Shown here piece by piece: positions 1 to 8,966 of a stretch of 64,000 bases of DNA. A program made the translations under genes and the position numbers. The notes below the pieces were generated by a model. It searched no databases, was not told the DNA's origin, and was given only the letters and a program-made list of their open reading frames with translations. Source of the stretch: Bacteroidales bacterium (GTDB lineage: Bacteria > Bacteroidota > Bacteroidia > Bacteroidales > JAGOPY01). The stretch spans positions 16,598-80,597 of the forward strand of contig JALNZD010000015.1 of the NCBI GenBank assembly GCA_023229505.1. The letters run 5' to 3'. The first letter of the stretch is position 1. Each line of letters opens with the position of its first letter.

Positions 1-318
1 CTTTAATAATTCAATCAGTTCCGGAATCTTTTTCAAATCAATTGTTACTTCTTTAGTCTTTGCATCCCATTCAACAGGAATATTGTCAAGTTTCTTTTCC
101 AGAAAGAAATGAGCGACTTTAGCCGCTATAACTGCCAGCCCATCTACTTCATAATTGATAAAAACTACATCTTCTTTTACCTCCTTTATAATCAAAACTA
201 CAGAATCAATATAAGTAGCTTTAATTTTATTCTCTTCGATGTTCTTTAAGCCAATATCAATATGATAATAATCACTTAAAAATTCCTGAATTTCTTTTAT
301 GGGTATTTCTAATCTCAT
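1..318 (-). CDS. Hypothetical protein, 3' end cut by window edge
   Basis: An open frame starts at an ATG at 318 on the minus strand and runs off the left edge of the window, giving at least 106 codons. The protein begins MRLEIPIKEIQEF and is rich in Lys, Glu, Ile and Val. It alternates charged and hydrophobic residues, as in a small alpha/beta cytosolic protein, and has no signal peptide or membrane segment. I do not recognise the family. Codon use and base composition match the neighbouring AT-rich DNA. It lies downstream of the broken ATPase in the same orientation, separated by about 170 bases in which I see nothing. Confidence 0.6.
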   Translation of the reverse strand, partial: MRLEIPIKEIQEFLSDYYHIDIGLKNIEENKIKATYIDSVVLIIKEVKEDVVFINYEVDGLAVIAAKVAHFFLEKKLDNIPVEWDAKTKEVTIDLKKIPELIELLK

Positions 319-490
319 AATGTTTTAATCTTTAGACATATTAAGTAAAGGTGAATTGTTTTTTTTCTTCCATACGATGAACTTCCAACCTTGTTATATG
401 CTGACTAAGCCTGCTTAATTCTTATGACATTAAGGAAGTTGACGAAGCTCTGAGTTCTTCGCTCCCGGTTACATTTTTGTCTGTATTAAA

Positions 491-1651
491 TTAAATTTTT
501 ATCAGGTTGCCGATAGCTCCTTTAGTAAAAACTGTGTAATTTCCATTTTCTTCGTTTTGTGTTGACATTAATTTACGGTCCGAATCAAAAGAAAATTCAC
601 CGGCACGGTTGTTTTCGGCATTTAATATTTTTCTGTTAATTCCAAGATCGTCTCCTAAAAGCAGCAACGCAATTTCGGTCGGGTCTCCCGTTCCATGTCC
701 GTTCTCATAGGTTGCATCGGAACAAAGGATCATAGCTTTTGCAAGTAATTTTACATCTTCCGTGGCAGTGTTTTCCCTATCCCGATCAATAGCTATTTCG
801 CCTTCCAGGTTGAAACAGTTTGTAACTGTCATCTTGTTTTGTGTTAAAGTACCCGTTTTGTCGGAACAGATAATATTGACAGATCCGAGTGTTTCAACGG
901 CAGGCATTTTTTTTATTATAGCGTTTTTCTTCGACATACTTGTCACCCCGATAGCAAGGACCACTGCGACAATAGCTGCAAGACCTTCAGGTATAGCTGC
1001 TACAGCCAAAGAAACCGATAAAAGGAACATTTCTGCCAGATCTCTTCCCTGGAGCAAAGCAATGATGAAAATAATGACACAGATTCCGAGGGCAAACAAT
1101 CCAAGTGTTTTTCCTAATTTATCTAACCGGATTTCCAAAGGGGTTTTAGATTTTTCTTCCGTGTTAATGATATGGGCAATTTTGCCGACTTCGGTATTCA
1201 TCCCGGTTTCAACCACAACTCCAACACCTCTTCCATGAGTAACATGTGTTGACATAAAAGCAGTATTCGAACGGTCTCCCAGAGGCGTTTTGGGATCGTA
1301 GTGAATAAGTAATGCATCTTTTTCGGAAGAAACAGATTCACCGGTCAGTGCCGATTCCTCGATCTGAAGATTTGCCGACTCGATCAAACGAATATCCGCA
1401 GCAATGAACCGTCCGGCATCAAGGATAAGAATATCGCCGGGCACAACTCTCCAGGAACCAATCTCCCGGACTTCTCCATTTCTGCGGACAAGCGCCTTAG
1501 GAAATGACATTTTCTTTAGTGCGTCTATCGCTTTGCCTGCTTTCACCTCCTGAACAACGCCAAGCACAGCATTCGTAATTATTACGAGTATGATGATTAT
1601 TGCATCGGTATACTCGCCCATAAACAGGGTGATAATTACTGCTACAAATAA
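491..1651 (-). pseudogene. P-type cation ATPase, middle fragment (broken at both ends)
   Basis: This encodes the actuator and phosphorylation core of a Ca2+/cation-transporting P2-type ATPase. Visible are the TGES motif of the A domain (EESALTGESV), the transmembrane motif AAIPEGLAA and the phosphorylation motif DKTGTLTQNKM. The frame is open upstream of the ATG at 1621 and homology continues to about 1651 (LFVAVIITLFMGEY), which is the middle of transmembrane segment 1. The N-terminal 62 residues of such a protein lie on the same strand at 13806-13621, about 12 kb upstream. The C-terminus stops at FTKGAIGNLIKI in the nucleotide-binding domain, so the hinge motif and the last membrane helices (normally about 450 residues) are missing. 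It cannot be a working pump. Confidence 0.9.
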
Positions 1652-1810
1652 GTTAGCAACAAGCGGAAAAAAGACAACGACACGACAGACATTTCACTGC
1701 AACTAGACAAATAAAGACAGAAAATAAAATAAGCCGACACTCAAGCCAACCCAAAAGTTTAAATTTTTACCCCACCGCACTTTTTCGCCAAAGGCGTTTT
1801 GCTATCCCAC

Positions 1811-1877
1811 ATTGCAGCACATTTGCAAGCCCCCACAAGCCAACGCTCAAACCAAAGGCTTGCAAAAGAGCTGCAAT
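1811..1877. repeat. Large imperfect hairpin in the spacer before the thiamin operon
   Basis: Arms at 1811-1831 and 1857-1877 (each 21 bases, starting attgcagc and ending gctgcaat) match at 18 of 21 positions around a 25-base loop. The surrounding 1740-1925 sequence repeats the words gccaacgctc and ttgcaa, and contains a small cgcc-aaa-ggcg hairpin near 1790. No gene fits the 1652-1980 stretch. The hairpin may be part of the insertion end or a dispersed Bacteroidetes spacer repeat. Confidence 0.6.
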
Positions 1878-1962
1878 TTTGCCAACGCTCCTAATTGGCA
1901 CATTTTGCAAATAATATTTTAGTTTAATTAATTTATAATGTCGAAGGAATTAAAATAATATC

Positions 1963-1970
1963 TATTTTTG
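1963..1970 (+). promoter_or_regulatory. -7 box of the thiamin operon promoter
   Basis: The octamer TATTTTTG fits the Bacteroidetes -7 consensus TAnnTTTG. It would start transcription a few bases before the TPP aptamer at 1983. A clear -33 TTTG is not visible. Confidence 0.5.
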
Positions 1971-1982
1971 CATCATAATAAA

Positions 1983-2058
1983 CTAGGGGTGCCTTACTTT
2001 CAGGCTGAGATCATACCCTTTATACCTGATCAGGATAATACCTGCGTAGGGAAGTAAA
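1983..2058 (+). promoter_or_regulatory. TPP riboswitch (THI element)
   Basis: The conserved aptamer core is present in order: ctaggggtgcc, ggctgagatcatacc, acctgatcaggataatacc, tgcgtagggaagta. It ends about 70 bases before the thi4 start codon, so it most likely controls the thi4-thiE-thiC-thiD operon. Known TPP riboswitches lower expression when thiamin pyrophosphate binds. I see no strong terminator hairpin between aptamer and gene, so control may be at translation. Confidence 0.95.
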
Positions 2059-2126
2059 GAAAAATCAATTGCTGAAAGTTTTAATTCCCAATGTTTATTC
2101 AAGTTTAATACTTAATAAACAAAAAA

Positions 2127-2900
2127 ATGGAACAAATCGTATCAGCAGGAGTTATCGATTCCTATTTTAGAAAACTTAAAGAAAATTTATCGGTAGATGT
2201 CGCAATTGCAGGGGGCGGTCCTTCAGGACTAGTCGCTTCGTATTATCTTGCGGGAAAAGGTTTAAAAGTCGCTTTGTTTGAACGCAAGCTCGCGCCCGGT
2301 GGCGGAATGTGGGGAGGGGCAATGATGTTCAACGAAATTGTTGTGCAAAAAGAGGCTTTGCATATACTCGATGAATTTAAAATTGACTATAACCATTACG
2401 ATACGGATTATTACACCTTGGATTCTGTGCATGCAACATCTGCTTTGATTTACCACGCAACTAAAGCCGGTGTGCGGATGTTCAATTGCACTTCAATTGA
2501 AGATGTTGTTTTTCAAAATAACAGGGTAAGCGGTATTGTTGTCAACTGGGCGCCTGTTCATCGCGAACACATGCATGTTGACCCGCTTGTTATAATGGCA
2601 AAGGCTGTAATTGATGGTACCGGTCACGATTGCGATATTGCCCGAACGCTTGAAAGAAAAAACAACATTAAATTAAATACCGAAACAGGAAAAGTAATGG
2701 GCGAACGCTCCCTATCTGTTGAAGAAGCAGAGCGTACTACTATTGAAAATACTAAAGAAATTTATCCGGGATTATTTGTGTCAGGAATGGCTGCAAATGG
2801 CGTGAGCGGTGGATTTAGAATGGGACCTATTTTCGGAGGGATGTTACTTTCCGGTAAAAAAGTTGCTGAATTAATTTCTTCGCAATTACAAAAAAAATAG
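2127..2900 (+). CDS. thi4: Thi4-type thiazole synthase (sulfide-dependent, His form)
   Basis: This 257-residue protein makes the thiazole half of thiamin from NAD and glycine. It shows an FAD/NAD-binding Rossmann loop near residues 28-43 (AGGGPSGLVASY), the GGGMWGG loop at 58-64 and the C-terminal GGFRMGPIFGGM. In yeast Thi4 a cysteine before the MDP motif gives its sulfur and the enzyme dies after one turnover. The matching residue here is His150 (HMHVDP), as in methanogen Thi4, which uses free sulfide with iron and turns over repeatedly. That fits an anaerobe and explains why thiG, thiH, thiS and thiF are absent from the operon. First gene after the TPP riboswitch, with thiE 4 bases downstream. 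Confidence 0.93.
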   Translation: MEQIVSAGVIDSYFRKLKENLSVDVAIAGGGPSGLVASYYLAGKGLKVALFERKLAPGGGMWGGAMMFNEIVVQKEALHILDEFKIDYNHYDTDYYTLDSVHATSALIYHATKAGVRMFNCTSIEDVVFQNNRVSGIVVNWAPVHREHMHVDPLVIMAKAVIDGTGHDCDIARTLERKNNIKLNTETGKVMGERSLSVEEAERTTIENTKEIYPGLFVSGMAANGVSGGFRMGPIFGGMLLSGKKVAELISSQLQKK

Positions 2901-2903
2901 TAT

Positions 2904-3506
2904 ATGGAAGATTTTGGCTTATATATTATTTTAACCAAGCCTTTTTTACCGTACACAACCATTGCAGAAAAATGTGTTGCTCATGGTATAAAAATGTTGC
3001 AGTTACGCGAAAAAAATCTTCCCGATAGGGAATTGATAAAGATTGGAAAAGAAATCCGCAATATTACTAAAGGCACTGGAACGAAACTGGTAATTAACGA
3101 CAGACCTGATATTGCAGCAATATGCGAAGCTGATTTTTTGCATCTTGGGCAGGATGATATTTCAATAAATGATGCAAGGAAAATTGTGGGAGATATGAAG
3201 ATTGGATTATCTACACATTCTATCGAACAAGCTAAAGAAGCTTTGAAAAATAATCCATCTTATATTGGATTCGGTCCTGTATATCCTACAAATGCAAAAG
3301 CAATACCCGACAAGCCCGTAGGCACCGAACAATTAAAACAAGTACTTGGTTTTGCCAATATACCTGTAGTCGCTATCGGCGGTATTTTCCCTGAAAATAT
3401 AAAACATGTTATTGATGCAGGGGCAAAAAATATTGTCATGGTAAGGTATTTTATGCAAACCGGCGAGTTCAACAAAAGAGTCAATGAAATTAAAAAATTA
3501 TTTTAA
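2904..3506 (+). CDS. thiE: Thiamin-phosphate synthase
   Basis: This 200-residue TIM-barrel enzyme joins hydroxymethylpyrimidine diphosphate to the thiazole phosphate to give thiamin phosphate. Family motifs are visible: LQLREKNL near residue 34 (pyrophosphate and pyrimidine site), INDRPDIA, DFLHLGQDD, YIGFGPVYPT and VAIGGIFPENI near the C-terminus (phosphate loop). Length is normal for ThiE. It sits between thi4 and thiC in one transcript under the TPP riboswitch. The thiC start lies 13 bases after its stop codon. Confidence 0.95.
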   Translation: MEDFGLYIILTKPFLPYTTIAEKCVAHGIKMLQLREKNLPDRELIKIGKEIRNITKGTGTKLVINDRPDIAAICEADFLHLGQDDISINDARKIVGDMKIGLSTHSIEQAKEALKNNPSYIGFGPVYPTNAKAIPDKPVGTEQLKQVLGFANIPVVAIGGIFPENIKHVIDAGAKNIVMVRYFMQTGEFNKRVNEIKKLF

Positions 3507-3519
3507 AAGACAGAAAAAA

Positions 3520-4794
3520 ATGAATACTCAAATACAAAAAGCCCGTGAGGGAATTGTTACACAAGAAATTATTGATGTAGCAAAACAAGAAAATGTTAAT
3601 CCCGATTGGGTTCGCAATGAAATAGCAATAGGAAGAATTGTAATTCCGAAAAACATAAATCATGATTTTCCTGTTCGCGGTATTGGTAAGGGATTACGCA
3701 CAAAAATTAATGCTAATATAGGCACATCGGAAAAACATTGTGATCTGGTTGAAGAATTAGAAAAAATGAAAATTGCCATAAAACATGGAGCCGATGCAAT
3801 AATGGATCTCTCTACCGGTGGAAATCTCAGGATAATATTGCAGCGTATTTTAAAAGAATCGTCTGTCATGGTTGGTACTGTCCCGATTTATAATGTTGCC
3901 ACACGTTTGCTGTCGGAAGGGAAAAATATATCTCAACTTGATCCTGAAGATTTATTTAATGAAATTGAGATGCAAGCCAGAATGGGCGTAGATTTTATGA
4001 CATTGCACTGTGGCGTTACAAGATCATCGCTCTCCTATTTAAAAAACGATGAAAGGGTTTGCGGTATTGTTAGCAGGGGTGGCGCAATATTGAAACGATG
4101 GATAACAAATAATAATAAAGAAAACCCATTATACGAGCAATATGATAGGATTCTTGATATTTGTGGAAAATACGATGTTACTATCAGTCTTGGCGATGGA
4201 ATTCGTCCGGGTTGTGGGGCAGATGCGACCGACAGGGGGCAGATTGCGGAGCTACTGGTTCTTGGCGAACTGGTTGATCGTGCAAGGGAAAAAGGAGTAC
4301 AGGTAATGGTAGAGGGACCAGGACATATGCCACTTGACCAAATAGAAATGAATGTAAAAATCATGAAACGACTTTGCCATGAAGCTCCTTTCTATGTATT
4401 AGGTCCTTTAACTACCGATTCGGCTCCGGGATACGACCATATTGTTGGAGCTATTGGCGGAACTGTTGCTGCAATTCATGGTGCAGATTTTTTATGCTAT
4501 GTAACACCCGCAGAGCATCTGTGTTTGCCAACAGTAAATGATGTAAAGGATGGTGTAATTGCAAGCAGGATAGCTGCACAAAGCGCCGATATTGTAAAAA
4601 ACACAAACGGTGCACGCGAGAGAGATTATATCATTTCAAAAGCGCGCCGCGACTTGGACTGGGAAACAATTTTTAATAATGCCATTGACCCTGAAATAGC
4701 GCGTAAAAGAAAAAACGAATCCGAAAGCAGTAATGAAAATCATTGTACAATGTGTGGAAATTTGTGTGCCGTGAAAAACGATAAAAATATGTAA
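3520..4794 (+). CDS. thiC: Phosphomethylpyrimidine synthase (radical SAM)
   Basis: ThiC rearranges aminoimidazole ribotide to hydroxymethylpyrimidine phosphate with S-adenosylmethionine and a [4Fe-4S] cluster. The 424-residue protein has the ThiC core (DLSTGGNL, the GDGIRPGC loop, VEGPGHMP) and the C-terminal cluster motif C-x2-C-x4-C at residues 409-417 (CTMCGNLC). I chose the ATG at 3520 because MNTQIQKAREGIVT matches the usual ThiC N-terminus. An in-frame ATG at 3484 would overlap thiE by 23 bases and add a lysine-rich tail. The stop overlaps the thiD start (taATGa), so the two are translationally coupled. Confidence 0.97.
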   Translation: MNTQIQKAREGIVTQEIIDVAKQENVNPDWVRNEIAIGRIVIPKNINHDFPVRGIGKGLRTKINANIGTSEKHCDLVEELEKMKIAIKHGADAIMDLSTGGNLRIILQRILKESSVMVGTVPIYNVATRLLSEGKNISQLDPEDLFNEIEMQARMGVDFMTLHCGVTRSSLSYLKNDERVCGIVSRGGAILKRWITNNNKENPLYEQYDRILDICGKYDVTISLGDGIRPGCGADATDRGQIAELLVLGELVDRAREKGVQVMVEGPGHMPLDQIEMNVKIMKRLCHEAPFYVLGPLTTDSAPGYDHIVGAIGGTVAAIHGADFLCYVTPAEHLCLPTVNDVKDGVIASRIAAQSADIVKNTNGARERDYIISKARRDLDWETIFNNAIDPEIARKRKNESESSNENHCTMCGNLCAVKNDKNM

Positions 4795-5543
4795 TGAACT
4801 ATTTTTTAACTATAGCTGCTTCTGATAATAGCGGTGGTGCTGGCATTCAGCAAGATATTAAAGTAGCTCACGATTTAGACTACTGGGCTCTTTCTGCCGT
4901 TAGTGGCATTACTGTGCAGAACTTTAAAAAAGTTTTTGAAATAGAAGCTGTAAAACCTTATCTGTTGCAATCCCAAATTGAACAATGCTTAATTTCATTT
5001 CCTGTTCAGGCAATAAAAATCGGGGCTATTTGCAACATTGAAAATTTAAAAGTGATTGCCGGTTGTTTGAAAAGTTATTCCGCAATACATGTTGTGCTAG
5101 ATACTGTGTTGTTTTCAACAAGCGGGAAAACATTTTTGGATACTTCTGCTTTAAATACCCTGAAAGAGATATTATTCCCATTAACGGAAATAGTTACTCC
5201 TAATAAACTGGAGTTTGAAATTCTTACTAACCGAAATATCAATAATATTGACGAGGCGATTGAAATTGCAAAGGATAAATGTTTGGAATGGGAAACATCT
5301 ATTTTAATTAAAGGAGGGCATTTTAATGATCCCATGATAACAGAAGCATTAATAACAAATACTCATGTTAATAAATTTAAAAGAGAAAGGAAAAATTATA
5401 ATTACCAGCATGGAACAGGATGTACTCTTTCTACTGCACTTGCATGTTATTTAGGTCGAAAAACATCTATATCCAATGCGTATTCTTTAGCTACAGAATA
5501 CCTCATTAAGCATTATGATTCATTGCAAATTAAAATGTCCTGA
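4794..5543 (+). CDS. thiD: Hydroxymethylpyrimidine (phosphate) kinase
   Basis: This 249-residue ribokinase-fold enzyme phosphorylates hydroxymethylpyrimidine twice to the diphosphate that ThiE uses. The N-terminal substrate loop SDNSGGAGIQQDI (near residue 10) and the C-terminal catalytic loop HGTGCTLSTALA (near 205) are clear. It is the last gene of the thiamin operon and overlaps the thiC stop by one base. No thiL or thiamin transporter follows, so the final phosphorylation must be encoded elsewhere. An inverted repeat that could end transcription starts at its stop codon. Confidence 0.95.
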   Translation: MNYFLTIAASDNSGGAGIQQDIKVAHDLDYWALSAVSGITVQNFKKVFEIEAVKPYLLQSQIEQCLISFPVQAIKIGAICNIENLKVIAGCLKSYSAIHVVLDTVLFSTSGKTFLDTSALNTLKEILFPLTEIVTPNKLEFEILTNRNINNIDEAIEIAKDKCLEWETSILIKGGHFNDPMITEALITNTHVNKFKRERKNYNYQHGTGCTLSTALACYLGRKTSISNAYSLATEYLIKHYDSLQIKMS

Positions 5544-5629
5544 TTTATCTCGATTTTGGTTGTAAATTATATTTACATATGGCAGCCCCAACACTCAAGC
5601 TGACGCTTCTGCTGCCAAAAGAGATAAAT
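5543..5629 (+). terminator. Nested inverted repeats after thiD
   Basis: An outer pair atttatctc (5543-5551) and gagataaat (5621-5629) encloses an inner pair ggcagc (5581-5586) and gctgcc (5611-5616). The stem would form at the 3' end of the thiamin transcript. There is no clean U-tract, so termination is only a possibility. The element may instead be a dispersed spacer palindrome. Confidence 0.35.
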
Positions 5630-5756
5630 TTTACCTGCTCACATAAGTCATGGTTAATTTTTTGTTCAAAACAATTTCAATAAAAACATTGTTGAATGAA
5701 AAATAGTTATTTTATTTGCGATTCAATTTGTTCTTTGATTATTATTTATTAATTGT

Positions 5757-5935
5757 GAATTAGGTCCTGCTTTAGGGACTAAAAGGGAACCGTGTGAAAA
5801 TCACGGGCTGACGCGCAACTGTAACTCTGCTCCAATAACATCGGAGAAGTATTTTCGGCAAAATAAAAACCACTGTCCGCCAACTGGCGGATGGGAAGGT
5901 AGCCGAAAATCAGAGAAGCCAGGACATCTGCCTGA
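5757..5935 (+). promoter_or_regulatory. Cobalamin (B12) riboswitch
   Basis: The leader holds the hallmarks of a cobalamin aptamer: aaaagggaaccgtgtgaaaatcacgggctgacgc split over its first helices (5780-5814), the gcgcaactgt core, a variable arm containing the palindrome tccgccaactggcgga (5876-5891), and the B12 box agccaggacatctgcc (5917-5932). It precedes btuB by about 190 bases and would repress the uptake and salvage operon when adenosylcobalamin is plentiful. The 5936-6121 stretch contains no convincing gene. Confidence 0.95.
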
Positions 5936-6121
5936 TTCATTTGATTGCTTTCGCGAATTGGAGCAAAATCAAATAGATGAATTTATTTAGAAGACACCAA
6001 AAAGTACTTCTCAAATTTTTCCCTTTCATTAGTTTGTTTCTTTTCGTTTGTAAGCATGCTGTATTAATCAAAAGATTGATGCTCATGATTCTATTTATTA
6101 ACATTGAAAAAGTAACAAACA

Positions 6122-8305
6122 ATGAAAAAAAGGAAAAAACACCAGTCCATTGTTTTAATTGCAGGCTGCGCGATGATTCTGTCTGCAACAACAGTATATG
6201 GACAACAACAAGACACCACAAAAGTTGTGTCATTAGATGAAGTAATAGTTACTGCAACACGTAGCGAGAAAAATATCAACGACATTGGCAGGAGTATTAC
6301 TGTTATTACTTCAAACGATATCAAAAATTCCGGTGCAAGCACCGTTTCGGAACTGCTCAACCGAGAAGAAGGATTTTATATTGTTGGTGCACAACAAAAT
6401 CCGGGAAGTTTAAATAGTATATTCACACGTGGAGCTAACAGCAACCATACCGTCATTATGATTGACGGTGTTCGAATTACCGACCCTTCTTCAACAGATA
6501 ACTCCATTAACCTGTCAGAACTATCGCTGGCTGACATAGAGCGAATAGAAATTGTTCGCGGTTCACATAGCACACTTTACGGTTCATCTGCAATTGGCGG
6601 AGTGATAAATATCATCACCGGCAAAAATAATAAAACCCCCGGTATTCATGTTGATGCTGATGTAAAAGGTGGCGTTTTCGGTAATACTGGTTCAATCATT
6701 TCGGAAAATGTATTGTTAAATTACACGCACAAAAGCGGGCTGTATGTAAATGCGGAGATGTTCAATAACATTAGTAAAGGGTTTAATTCTACATTAGATA
6801 CCATTACCAATCCAAATGCTTATAAACATCCTGACATGAGCGATGGCTTTAAAAAGACTGATATTATTGGGAGAATCGGGTATAAAACTAAAAATTTAGA
6901 TTTGTATGCAGGATATAAAAAAGTTTTCCAGAATTTAGATATTGACGATGGCGCTTTCAAAGACGATGAAAATTACACGATAAATTTTAAAAGAAATTTA
7001 ATTACTTATGGCGCATCATACAAATTCAATGATAAATATTCGATTAGGTTCAATGGAGGAGTGAGTGATATGGTTCGAAAGGCAATTGACGATTCATCAA
7101 AAATTGATGCTTCAGGAACTACCGATAAATCCTATTTCAGGGGCAAATACTCCGGTACGCTTGGCAATAATGAATTACAATTTAACTATAACATAAAAGG
7201 ATTACAAATAGTCGCCGGCGGTGGTTTAAGTAAAGAAACTATGTCTGCCGAAACGTACTATTTCTCTGATCAATGGGGCGTTTATGAATCGAAATCAAAC
7301 CTTGATTCATTAAATATCAATACAACAACATCTAATGGTTTTCTTCATGCCGATTTAGATGGTGAATTGTTTAATGAATCATTCAAACCATTCTCACTTG
7401 GTCTGGGTGCCCGATTTGTTAATCATAATGTGTTTGGTTCAACTTTAACTTATGAAGTCAATCCCTCAATCAAAATAAATGAGAACACCTTGCTTTATCT
7501 TTCATACTCCACCGGGTTTAACGCCCCATCGCTTTATCAGTTGTATTCGCCTGAAAAAGATTTTACATCAGGAATTACACGAGGAAATAAAACATTAAAA
7601 CCGGAAGAATCCCGCACATGGGAAATCGGTATAAAACAAAAAGTAAACGATAACCTTTGGTGGAGTGCCTGCTACTTCAATACTGTTGTTGAGAATGTTG
7701 TGGACTACGTTTACCTTTGGAATAAAAATCAGGAAATAGATTCACTTTCGTACCTTGATTATTTGGGAGATACTTACATCAACCTCGGCAAGCAAACTAA
7801 TAGAGGAATTGAATTTTCTATTCGTTCAAAAATATCGGATAAGCTAATAGTCTCAGGCAATTTCAGTTTGGTTAACGGAAAACTGGAATACAATCCTGAA
7901 AATATTGATATAGCGCACACACAAGGAAATCATATTCAATTATTCTCAAATGGAGCATTCATTTCCAAAGAAACAGAAAGCATCGGGTTGGTTCGCAGGC
8001 CAAATACGGCAAACATCAATCTGACATATATACCAGTCAAAAAACTTGCTTTACGGGTTGATGTAAAATATGTAGGAGCAAGAAATGATATCTGTTATAA
8101 CGCTTCACTTGGTCCGTATGGAGCATTGGGAACAGTTGGTGTGGAAGATTACACCTTACTCGACTTTTCCACAAAATATGAAATCAAAAAAGGTCTCTCT
8201 GCAATGATTCGTGTGGAAAACATTTTAAATACAAAATATTATGAAATTAGAGGATATGCCACGCGTGGCAGAGGAGTTTATGGTGGCATAAGGTATTCTT
8301 TTTGA
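6122..8305 (+). CDS. btuB: TonB-dependent cobalamin receptor, BtuB type
   Basis: This 727-residue outer-membrane receptor imports cobalamins or cobinamide by TonB energy. It starts with a signal peptide (hydrophobic stretch to about residue 27). A TonB-box-like segment follows (SLDEVIVTATR, residues 38-48), then a plug domain with GVRITDPS and IEIVRGSHSTLYGSSAIGGV, then a 22-strand-type barrel ending in an aromatic C-terminus (GGIRYSF). BtuB identity is supported by size, by the cobalamin riboswitch directly upstream and by the cob genes downstream. The substrate-binding protein and ABC importer (btuF, btuCD) are not in the window. Confidence 0.9.
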   Translation: MKKRKKHQSIVLIAGCAMILSATTVYGQQQDTTKVVSLDEVIVTATRSEKNINDIGRSITVITSNDIKNSGASTVSELLNREEGFYIVGAQQNPGSLNSIFTRGANSNHTVIMIDGVRITDPSSTDNSINLSELSLADIERIEIVRGSHSTLYGSSAIGGVINIITGKNNKTPGIHVDADVKGGVFGNTGSIISENVLLNYTHKSGLYVNAEMFNNISKGFNSTLDTITNPNAYKHPDMSDGFKKTDIIGRIGYKTKNLDLYAGYKKVFQNLDIDDGAFKDDENYTINFKRNLITYGASYKFNDKYSIRFNGGVSDMVRKAIDDSSKIDASGTTDKSYFRGKYSGTLGNNELQFNYNIKGLQIVAGGGLSKETMSAETYYFSDQWGVYESKSNLDSLNINTTTSNGFLHADLDGELFNESFKPFSLGLGARFVNHNVFGSTLTYEVNPSIKINENTLLYLSYSTGFNAPSLYQLYSPEKDFTSGITRGNKTLKPEESRTWEIGIKQKVNDNLWWSACYFNTVVENVVDYVYLWNKNQEIDSLSYLDYLGDTYINLGKQTNRGIEFSIRSKISDKLIVSGNFSLVNGKLEYNPENIDIAHTQGNHIQLFSNGAFISKETESIGLVRRPNTANINLTYIPVKKLALRVDVKYVGARNDICYNASLGPYGALGTVGVEDYTLLDFSTKYEIKKGLSAMIRVENILNTKYYEIRGYATRGRGVYGGIRYSF

Positions 8306-8367
8306 AAATAAGAAAAGTCTCTTTCGTTTAATAAACAATAAAATAATAAACCATTAAAATTAGTATT

Positions 8368-8961
8368 ATGAAAACAAAAATCAACCCAAGGTTTGCAGTG
8401 TTGCTGTTACTCATAGTTGGAGCAGCAAGCACAAGATTTTTCAGTGTAGCAGGAAACAGTCCGCTCATCAATTTTACACCAATTGGAGCAATGGCATTGT
8501 TCGGCGGAGCTTATTTTACCCAAAAATGGAAGTCATTCCTATTTCCATTATTAACTTTATTCATTAGCGATATCATCATTTTATCCATTTTTTATGATGG
8601 TAAATTCGGAATAATGTACAATGGATGGTATTTCGTTTACGGTGCTTTTGCTTTGATGGTATTCTTTGGAAAATGGCTTCTGAAAAAAATAAACATCAAA
8701 AATTTACTTATTGCTGGTATTACAGCTTCTTTAACACATTGGGTTATTTCTGATTTTGGGGTATGGCTTGGCGGAGGTCTGGATATCACCACAGGATTGC
8801 CCTATACACGTGACATATACGGCTTATTGAAATGTTATTATCTGGCATTACCCTTTTTGAAAAACTTTTTCTTAGGAACAGCTTTTTACAGCACTATCAT
8901 GTTCGGCCTATTCGAATTCGCACAAAGACGCTTTCCCGTATTATCCGTAAAACAAATATAA
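8368..8961 (+). CDS. Multi-pass membrane protein of the cobalamin operon (DUF6580-like)
   Basis: This 197-residue protein has about five or six hydrophobic segments (near residues 9-28, 35-50, 55-75, 85-105, 115-135 and 165-185). It carries the conserved-looking stretch NFTPIGAMALFGGAYF after the first helix. It resembles the small membrane proteins annotated as DUF6580, which occur near vitamin genes in Bacteroidetes. The overall look recalls S-components of ECF transporters. Lying between btuB and cobU behind a cobalamin riboswitch suggests a role in inner-membrane passage of a corrinoid or its lower base, but that is inference from position only. Confidence 0.7.
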   Translation: MKTKINPRFAVLLLLIVGAASTRFFSVAGNSPLINFTPIGAMALFGGAYFTQKWKSFLFPLLTLFISDIIILSIFYDGKFGIMYNGWYFVYGAFALMVFFGKWLLKKINIKNLLIAGITASLTHWVISDFGVWLGGGLDITTGLPYTRDIYGLLKCYYLALPFLKNFFLGTAFYSTIMFGLFEFAQRRFPVLSVKQI

Positions 8962-8966
8962 TAATA

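Noticed and set aside
762..1238. 158-residue plus-strand open frame opposite the ATPase fragment
   Set aside because: It is antisense to clear P-type ATPase motifs on the minus strand and shows no protein family features.
5977..6240. Small hydrophobic frame between the cobalamin riboswitch and btuB
   Set aside because: It overlaps the btuB start in another frame, has AT-driven hydrophobicity only, and no ribosome site.
8832..8966. Longer start for cobU
   Set aside because: It would overlap the upstream membrane-protein gene by about 130 bases. The P-loop at residue 7 of the shorter form matches the family.
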